NCBI GenBank assembly: GCA_900473185.1
Contig: UCKU01000031.1
Coordinates: 26,140-90,139 of the forward strand
DNA length: 64,000 nt
Source: Hyphomicrobiales bacterium
GTDB lineage: Bacteria > Pseudomonadota > Alphaproteobacteria > Rhizobiales > Rhizobiaceae
Direction of reading: 5' to 3'
The notes under the pieces: generated by a model
Told to the model about the DNA's origin: nothing
Database searches by the model: none
What the model saw: only the letters and a program-made list of their open reading frames with translations
Shown: in pieces, positions 59,706 to 64,000 of the stretch
Layout: every line of letters starts with the position of its first letter
Position numbering within the stretch: position 1 is the first letter of the stretch
Program-made: the position numbers and the translations under genes

Positions 59706-60110
59706 TCATTTTACCGGCATCACCACCGGAGCGCCCTTTTTCTTGACCAGCACGACGATGAACTTCGCCGGTTTCGTCTTGCTCGCGTTACGGCTGATCA
59801 GGTGAATGTCGGAAGGGCCTTCGTAGAACGTATCGCCTGGAGACAAGGTCACTTCCTTTTCTCCTTTGACCTGCATCACGATCGAGCCCTCCAGAACGTA
59901 GACGAAGGCGTCCGCCTCATGCTTGTGAACAGGGGAGGAGCCTCCCGGCCCGTAATCGACCGAGATCATGAGCCCCTCCTTGCCCGGATAGTCCGGAAGG
60001 TCCTTGCTCATGAGCGATGTCACTTTTGCAGTGTCCTCGGCAGCAGCAGCCAAAGTGCCGGAGAGACAGATGCTGGCTGACACCAGCAATGCGGATAGGG
60101 CAGAATTCAT
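59706..60110 (-). CDS. Exported cupin-domain protein
   Basis: 134 residues from the ATG at 60110, with GAGGG upstream. A signal peptide (LSALLVSASICLSGTLAAAA) is followed by one cupin: GGSSPVHKHEADAFVYVLEG (His, His, Glu) and SPGDTFYEGPSDIHLISRNA with the last His. It lies between two NmrA paralogues on the same strand and is likely co-transcribed with them. Periplasmic single cupins can bind metals or small acids; the function is unknown. Confidence 0.85.
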   Translation of the reverse strand: MNSALSALLVSASICLSGTLAAAAEDTAKVTSLMSKDLPDYPGKEGLMISVDYGPGGSSPVHKHEADAFVYVLEGSIVMQVKGEKEVTLSPGDTFYEGPSDIHLISRNASKTKPAKFIVVLVKKKGAPVVMPVK

Positions 60111-60169
60111 TGTCGTAACCCTCTTCGTTGCCGTGCGAAAATGCGTTTCGAGCCTGCAAGTCATCTCGG

Positions 60170-60916
60170 TTATTGGGACAGGCGAAACCAGTCTGCAAAG
60201 CCGATCTTACCGAGCCGCGCACCCTCGCCGGGTACGAGCGAGCGATCGTCCAGCTCAGACCCGAAATAGCGCGCGTGAACATCCGCCTCGACCGTGCGCG
60301 GATCATTGATCGCCTTCAGATAACGGCCGATGATCTCATTCATGGGGAAGCGCTCCGGACCTGCAATTTCGATCATCCCGTTGACCGGCCTTGCAAGGGC
60401 AACGTCCGCCACGATGTCGGCAACGTCGTCTGAGGCTATGGGCTGGAAGGCCGCAGGCGAGAGCCGGGCAACAGTGCCGACGGTCGCTTCATCGGCGATG
60501 CCCTTCAGGAATTCCATGAACTGGGTCGAATGAATGATCGTATACGGGATCGGCGATCCCTTGATGAGCCTCTCCTGGGCAAGTTTGGCCCTGAAATAGC
60601 CGTTCGCCGGCAGCCGTTCCGACCCTACGATGGAGAGCGCGATATGGTGTTTTACGCCGGCGTCGCGTTCTGCAGCGAGCAGATTGCGACCGGACGTTTC
60701 GAAGAAGTCCAGGACCGCCTGGTCTTCCCAGGACGGCGAGTTTGCGAGATCGACGACCACGTCGGCCCCGGCCAGCGCACTCGCCAGTCCTTCGCCGGTG
60801 ATGGTGTTGACGCCGGTTTTCGGGGATGCGGCCAACACCTCGTGGCCCTTGTCGCGCAGACGCGCTGCGGTCTTCGATCCGATGAGGCCGGTGCCTCCTA
60901 TAAGGACGATTTTCAT
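60170..60916 (-). CDS. NmrA/NAD(P)-binding family protein
   Basis: 248 residues. The cofactor turn is MKIVLIGGTGLIGSKTAARL. VVDLANSPSWEDQAVLDFFE, GVKHHIALSIVGSERL, IPYTIIHSTQFMEFLKGIAD and MIEIAGPERFPMNEIIG are colinear with the paralogue at 58820-59572, showing an old tandem duplication. It is the first gene of the minus-strand run NmrA-cupin-NmrA and is divergent from the ArsR-AHSA1 pair, which starts about 290 bases away. Confidence 0.88.
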   Translation of the reverse strand: MKIVLIGGTGLIGSKTAARLRDKGHEVLAASPKTGVNTITGEGLASALAGADVVVDLANSPSWEDQAVLDFFETSGRNLLAAERDAGVKHHIALSIVGSERLPANGYFRAKLAQERLIKGSPIPYTIIHSTQFMEFLKGIADEATVGTVARLSPAAFQPIASDDVADIVADVALARPVNGMIEIAGPERFPMNEIIGRYLKAINDPRTVEADVHARYFGSELDDRSLVPGEGARLGKIGFADWFRLSQ

Positions 60917-61170
60917 AAGGGGTTCTCCTCCCGCGACCCTCTTGGGCCGGAGTTCCAGGTTACGATCGCGAAAGCCGACGCAGCCGCGAGAAATTCCATG
61001 CTTGGATTAAGTGAAACACATCGACTGTCGTCGCCACGGTCGGCTTCGGCCGAGGGGCGATCTCGCATCGCGCGGCTATATTGTTCCCATATGAGATCAG
61101 GGGCAACCATAATTGGCAAAACGCAGAGGCGCTCGATCAGGCAGGATCGCCAAGGCAGCGCTCGCTCCCC

Positions 61171-61218
61171 TTGCGTGTCGCTCATCGCTGCGCTATACAC
61201 TGAACCATATGGTTCAGT
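61171..61218 (+). promoter_or_regulatory. Leaderless ArsR promoter with a 20-base palindrome on the start codon
   Basis: TTGCGT (61171-61176) and TATACA (61194-61199) are 17 bases apart. ACTGAACCATATGGTTCAGT (61199-61218) is a perfect palindrome centred on the CAT/ATG of the start codon. Transcription should begin at about 61206-61209, at or next to the ATG, with the operator covering it. Confidence 0.7.
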
Positions 61219-61562
61219 ATTCGAAAGCCCGCCTCGATGCCTCGTTTGCCGCGCTCTCGGACGCCACACGACGCGGCGTTCTGGAGCAGCTCGGACGTGC
61301 GGACGCATCGATCACGGACCTTGCCGATAAGTTCCAGATGACGCTGACGGGCATGAAGAAGCATGTCGGCGTCCTGGAACAGGCGGGGCTCGTTACCACG
61401 GAGAAGGTCGGGCGCGTGCGTACCTGCAAGCTCGGTGTGCGCCGGCTGGAGGAAGAGGCGGCATGGATCGAGAGCTACCGCCAGCTCTGGGACGCACGCT
61501 TCGACGCATTGGACAAGGTTATCGAGGAACTGAAACAGAAGGAGAAGGACGATGGAGAGTAA
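61209..61562 (+). CDS. ArsR-family regulator (AHSA1-linked), leaderless
   Basis: 117 residues. The winged helix is typical: FAALSDATRRGVLEQLGRAD, ITDLADKFQMTLTGMKKHVG and VLEQAGLVTTEKVGRVRTCK. It is of the type commonly paired with an AHSA1 protein. No ribosome-binding site is visible; the ATG sits in the middle of a 20-base palindrome with a consensus-like promoter just before it. The gene overlaps the next one by 11 bases. It most likely represses its own two-gene unit and perhaps the divergent NmrA-cupin-NmrA run. Confidence 0.9.
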   Translation: MVQYSKARLDASFAALSDATRRGVLEQLGRADASITDLADKFQMTLTGMKKHVGVLEQAGLVTTEKVGRVRTCKLGVRRLEEEAAWIESYRQLWDARFDALDKVIEELKQKEKDDGE

Positions 61563-62049
61563 GCCTATCCCAACGAAGAACCCCATGACGGTGGAACGGA
61601 CGTCCGAACGTGAACTCGTCGTTAGGAGAACCTTCGACGGCCCGGTACATATCGTGTTTGCCGCGTGGACCAAGCCCGAGCTGTTCATGCGGTGGTGGGC
61701 GCCGAAGTCGATGGGCGTGCCTCTGCTTTCCTGCAGCATGGATGTTCGCGTCGGAGGTGGCTACCGTATTGCGTTTGGCCACGATGCCTCGAGCGCCATG
61801 GAATTCTTCGGCAAGTATCTCGAAGTGATACCGAACGCGCGCCTTGTCTGGACGAATGAGGAAAGTGATGACGCTGCCATCACCACGGTTACCTTCGAGG
61901 AAAAAGGCGGCAAGACGCTGCTGGTGCTACACGAACTCTATCCCTCGAAGGAAGCGTTCGACGCCAATTCCGGGGCGGAAGGCGGGATGCCCGAGCAGTT
62001 CGAGCAGCTGGACGAGCTTCTCGTCGCCCTCGGTGCGGGAGGATCCTGA
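61552..62049 (+). CDS. AHSA1/SRPBCC-domain protein
   Basis: 165 residues. The START-like fold is visible: VERTSERELVVRRTFDGPVH, TKPELFMRWWAPKSMGVPL, RVGGGYRIAFGHDASSAMEF and ITTVTFEEKGGKTLLVLHEL. RRTFDGPVHIVFAAWTKPE is the AHSA1 opening. The gene overlaps the ArsR gene by 11 bases and is translationally coupled with it. SRPBCC proteins bind hydrophobic ligands; in ArsR-linked cases the ligand is unknown. Confidence 0.9.
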   Translation: MESKPIPTKNPMTVERTSERELVVRRTFDGPVHIVFAAWTKPELFMRWWAPKSMGVPLLSCSMDVRVGGGYRIAFGHDASSAMEFFGKYLEVIPNARLVWTNEESDDAAITTVTFEEKGGKTLLVLHELYPSKEAFDANSGAEGGMPEQFEQLDELLVALGAGGS

Positions 62050-62145
62050 CGTCGCCGATCTCGCGGGCGGCGCGGCGAAGGCTGAGACAGCGCAGTCCAG
62101 CCTGAAGACCCACGCCTTATAAATTTCAGAGCCGCCGCTGCGCAG

Positions 62146-62529
62146 CTACTTTTTCGGCGGCTCGAACAATTCGATGGCATTGCCCGAGGGGTCGTCGACG
62201 AGGATCTGCTTGCCGCCAAATCCGGTGACGATGTTGTTGCGAAATCTGGCGCCTGATGTCTTCAGGCGCGCGACTTCGTCTTCGATATTTTCGACCTCTA
62301 TCTGGATGCGGTTCCATCCGCCGGGTTCGGGCCGGCGTCCGTCCGGCATGGGCTGGGAGGCGCCGCCTGGGCCCGTCGTGCCGTTCACGAGCAGGCGAAG
62401 ATCGCCTCTGGTGAGCATGGCGAAGCTCGGAGCCGGATGCATGGTGAGCGCGAAGCCGAGCGACTGCGTATAGAATGCAATCGCTGCATCGACGTCGTCG
62501 ACGATATAACGAACGCTGACAGTAGCCAT
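62146..62529 (-). CDS. VOC-family protein
   Basis: 127 residues of glyoxalase/bleomycin-resistance fold: VSVRYIVDDVDAAIAFYTQS, LGFALTMHPAPSFAMLTRGD, WNRIQIEVENIEDEVARLKT and QILVDDPSGNAIELFEP. The terminal ELFEP Glu is a usual metal ligand, and the matching His is not evident in the first module, so metal binding is uncertain. It is convergent with the AHSA1 gene and monocistronic. Confidence 0.88.
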   Translation of the reverse strand: MATVSVRYIVDDVDAAIAFYTQSLGFALTMHPAPSFAMLTRGDLRLLVNGTTGPGGASQPMPDGRRPEPGGWNRIQIEVENIEDEVARLKTSGARFRNNIVTGFGGKQILVDDPSGNAIELFEPPKK

Positions 62530-62864
62530 ATCAGTTCCTCCTTCGGATAAAGTAGGGTGGCGGCAGCGGCAGCAAAGAGTTCGTCAGGAGTTTGGCCTGC
62601 AACCGCCAAGCGGATCGTCGGTTCATCGAAACATCGACCCATGGGAGAATATCTCTCGTCAGTGCATTCGATGATCCGCGCCGCCGTACTCAGAAGATAC
62701 AGACGCGCTTCACGACATCATGGACCATTTGCGGGGAGACATCGAGAATGTCGATGAGCCGCAACTCAAGGCCATGCTCGACGCTTGCCTTGAAATTCAA
62801 GGCGCGCTGCTCATTTGCAGCCTCAAGCCTGCAGCGCGCGCGAACACGCGCTGCAGAATTTTCG
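62530..62864. other. Intergenic stretch, no gene seen
   Basis: These 335 bases have only short frames without ribosome-binding sites. The left end is the promoter side of the VOC gene. CTGCAGCGCGCGCGAACACGC at 62828 on is GC-rich with partial symmetry and may be a terminator-like structure after the minus-strand gene that ends at 62865. Confidence 0.4.
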
Positions 62865-63587
62865 TTATTCGAAACGGAAGTCGGACAGGTCGACGGAGAC
62901 GATCAACGGTTCGGCTAGCGCGATGTTGTCGCTTCCACGCGGAAAGATGCGCATCTTCCCAGGCAGGAGAATTCCCTCGACCGACACGTAGTCGCTCAAA
63001 TAACGGGCCGCTGCATTCCTGCCCTGGATGTCCACCTCGTAGTCATGCCGGACCAGAATCCCGGTCTCGTCGAAGTAGAAGGTCTGCTCGGTGCTGTGCG
63101 TCGCGATCTCGTGCGGAAAAGTGACGTGAAGCCGCCGCCACGTCTTTCCGTTCTCATGCCAGGGTTCGAGCTCTTTCGAGGCAACCCCCGGACGCTTCAG
63201 AATGAAGGGCGACGTCAGGTAGGTCCACATCGTGTAGCCGGCAAAATAGGCCACCTGCGGATCACTCCATGGCGTCTCCATCCGATAGCCTTCGAAGGAG
63301 TGCCGTGGTTCGATCAGTTCTTCGACGACGGTTCCTTCAGGAGTTTCGATCGCCACACGGTCAGGCGTGAATGCAGACCGGTGCTGCGTGGGTGCGAAGG
63401 GCCAGTGCGAGACCCACTCGCGCTTGAGGTCCACCTTGACGCTGCAGTTCTCCAGGACGGTCGGCTTCCCCTTCAGGCCCCATAGGACGCCGCCCTGATG
63501 CAGCCTGGCCGTCAGGAAAGAGAACTGGTTGAAGCGGTTCAAGCCGCCATGCGCTTCGATCGCCAGATCGACGAGATCGGTCATCAT
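62865..63587 (-). CDS. Conserved hypothetical protein next to an HbpS-like gene
   Basis: 240 residues without signal peptide. The start MTDLVDLAIEAHGGLNRFNQ and the segments GGVLWGLKGKPTVLENCSVK, WVSHWPFAPTQHRSAFTPDR, FAGYTMWTYLTSPFILKRPG and SDYVSVEGILLPGKMRIFPR suggest a LolA-like beta-rich fold. I have no named family for it. It starts nine bases after the HbpS/GlcG-like gene and is surely co-transcribed with it, so the two probably act together on a hydrophobic or heme-like ligand. Confidence 0.72.
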   Translation of the reverse strand: MMTDLVDLAIEAHGGLNRFNQFSFLTARLHQGGVLWGLKGKPTVLENCSVKVDLKREWVSHWPFAPTQHRSAFTPDRVAIETPEGTVVEELIEPRHSFEGYRMETPWSDPQVAYFAGYTMWTYLTSPFILKRPGVASKELEPWHENGKTWRRLHVTFPHEIATHSTEQTFYFDETGILVRHDYEVDIQGRNAAARYLSDYVSVEGILLPGKMRIFPRGSDNIALAEPLIVSVDLSDFRFE

Positions 63588-63596
63588 GTACTCCAG

Positions 63597-64000
63597 TCAG
63601 TTGCCGGGATTGAAGGCGGCGAGCGCCGCCTCGGCGATCGCGATGTCCTGCTCGACCAAGCCGCCGCTCACGCCGATGGCACCGACGACATCGCCGTCGA
63701 GCGTAACGGGAAGCCCGCCGCCGAGGATCACGTATCGGCCGCCTCCGACGCTGCTCACCGAAAATAGCGGCTGGCCGGGCTGAATGAGCGGAACGAAGGC
63801 GGAGGAGGGCGCGTGGAAGGATCGGGCGGTCATGGCCTTTCCAAGGGCGAGGTCGAAACCGCCGGGCCATGCGCCGTCCATCCGGATCATGGCGACGAGA
63901 TCGCCCCCGCCGTCGAGGATTGCGATGGTCGCCTTGACACCGGCCACCTCGGCATGGGCTTCAGCGGCCGCGATCATCCCACGTGCGGCCGCCAGATCGA
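63597..64000 (-). CDS. HbpS/GlcG-family heme-binding-like protein, 5' truncated
   Basis: The frame is open to the right edge (134 codons). Upstream of the ATG at 63977 it continues DLAAARGMIAAAEAHA, the usual helix, so the true start is outside the window. The Gly-rich HbpS/GlcG core is clear: VKATIAILDGGGDLVAMIRM, FSVSSVGGGRYVILGGGLPV and GDVVGAIGVSGGLVEQDIAI. Family members bind heme or cobalamin or are of unknown function. It is followed nine bases later by the hypothetical gene at 62865-63587. Confidence 0.88.
   Translation of the reverse strand, partial: DLAAARGMIAAAEAHAEVAGVKATIAILDGGGDLVAMIRMDGAWPGGFDLALGKAMTARSFHAPSSAFVPLIQPGQPLFSVSSVGGGRYVILGGGLPVTLDGDVVGAIGVSGGLVEQDIAIAEAALAAFNPGN

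Noticed and set aside
62720..63124. 134-codon plus-strand frame near the right end
   Set aside because: It is Arg/Ser-rich and antisense to the hypothetical gene at 62865-63587.

Overview
The window is a high-GC chromosomal or megaplasmid segment of an alphaproteobacterium, almost certainly Rhizobiaceae (Rhizobium, Ensifer or Agrobacterium type). The evidence is a complete napEFDABC operon, several LysR/AraC/ArsR regulators divergent from single enzymes, a BA14K-family protein, an S21 gene next to a cold-shock gene, and two kinds of rhizobial intergenic palindrome: RIME-like elements at 8.06 and 9.70-9.88 kb, and a CTAAAGC-flanked element at 12.05-12.16 kb. Species cannot be named from the sequence. 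No rRNA, tRNA, transposase, integrase, phage gene or CRISPR array was seen.

Layout. 0-12.4 kb is a mix of housekeeping and envelope genes: an edge-truncated cysteine hydrolase, a secreted phosphodiester-glycosidase-like protein, a cupin, a beta-lactamase-fold hydrolase divergent from a TetR regulator, a GrpB-family protein plus a broken second copy of its 3' end, small secreted proteins, acetyltransferases, a cspA-orf-rpsU-orf cluster, a methyltransferase and a BA14K protein. 12.5-28.6 kb is a run of small divergent regulator/enzyme pairs (MFS, GST, NmrA-like, RidA, isochorismatase-like, VOC, secreted alpha/beta hydrolase) with LysR, HxlR, AraC, WYL and MarR regulators; several pairs share clear palindromes. 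28.6-33 kb has a small membrane protein in AT-richer DNA, a GltS symporter, an LssY-domain protein, an orphan and a GST.

33.2-38.0 kb is the periplasmic nitrate reductase operon napEFDABC, preceded by an FNR/FixK-type box (33206-33219). Electrons would pass from quinol to NapC, NapB and NapA, with NapF and NapD acting in maturation. 38-50.8 kb returns to scattered single genes: hydrolases, an MliC-type lysozyme inhibitor, LysR/quinone oxidoreductase, Lrp, AraC, DUF4168, NUDIX and SDR/ArsR.

50.9-64 kb is an accessory, apparently stress or xenobiotic-related block. A 953-residue OmpR-type DNA-binding/STAND ATPase/TPR regulator faces a five-gene run (DJ-1/PfpI, ABM monooxygenase, secreted hydrolase, zinc alcohol dehydrogenase, MFS exporter). 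Then come an NmrA-cupin-NmrA tandem, an ArsR-AHSA1 pair read from an apparently leaderless promoter, a VOC protein, and a HbpS/GlcG-like gene cut by the right edge.

The most unusual signals are regulatory: two ArsR genes whose consensus promoters place the transcription start at the ATG; a perfect inverted repeat that would bury the ribosome-binding site and early codons of an AraC gene; a MarR palindrome lodged between -35 and -10; a candidate small RNA with a strong terminator at about 4.24-4.41 kb; and two truncated gene copies whose intact parents lie in the same window.
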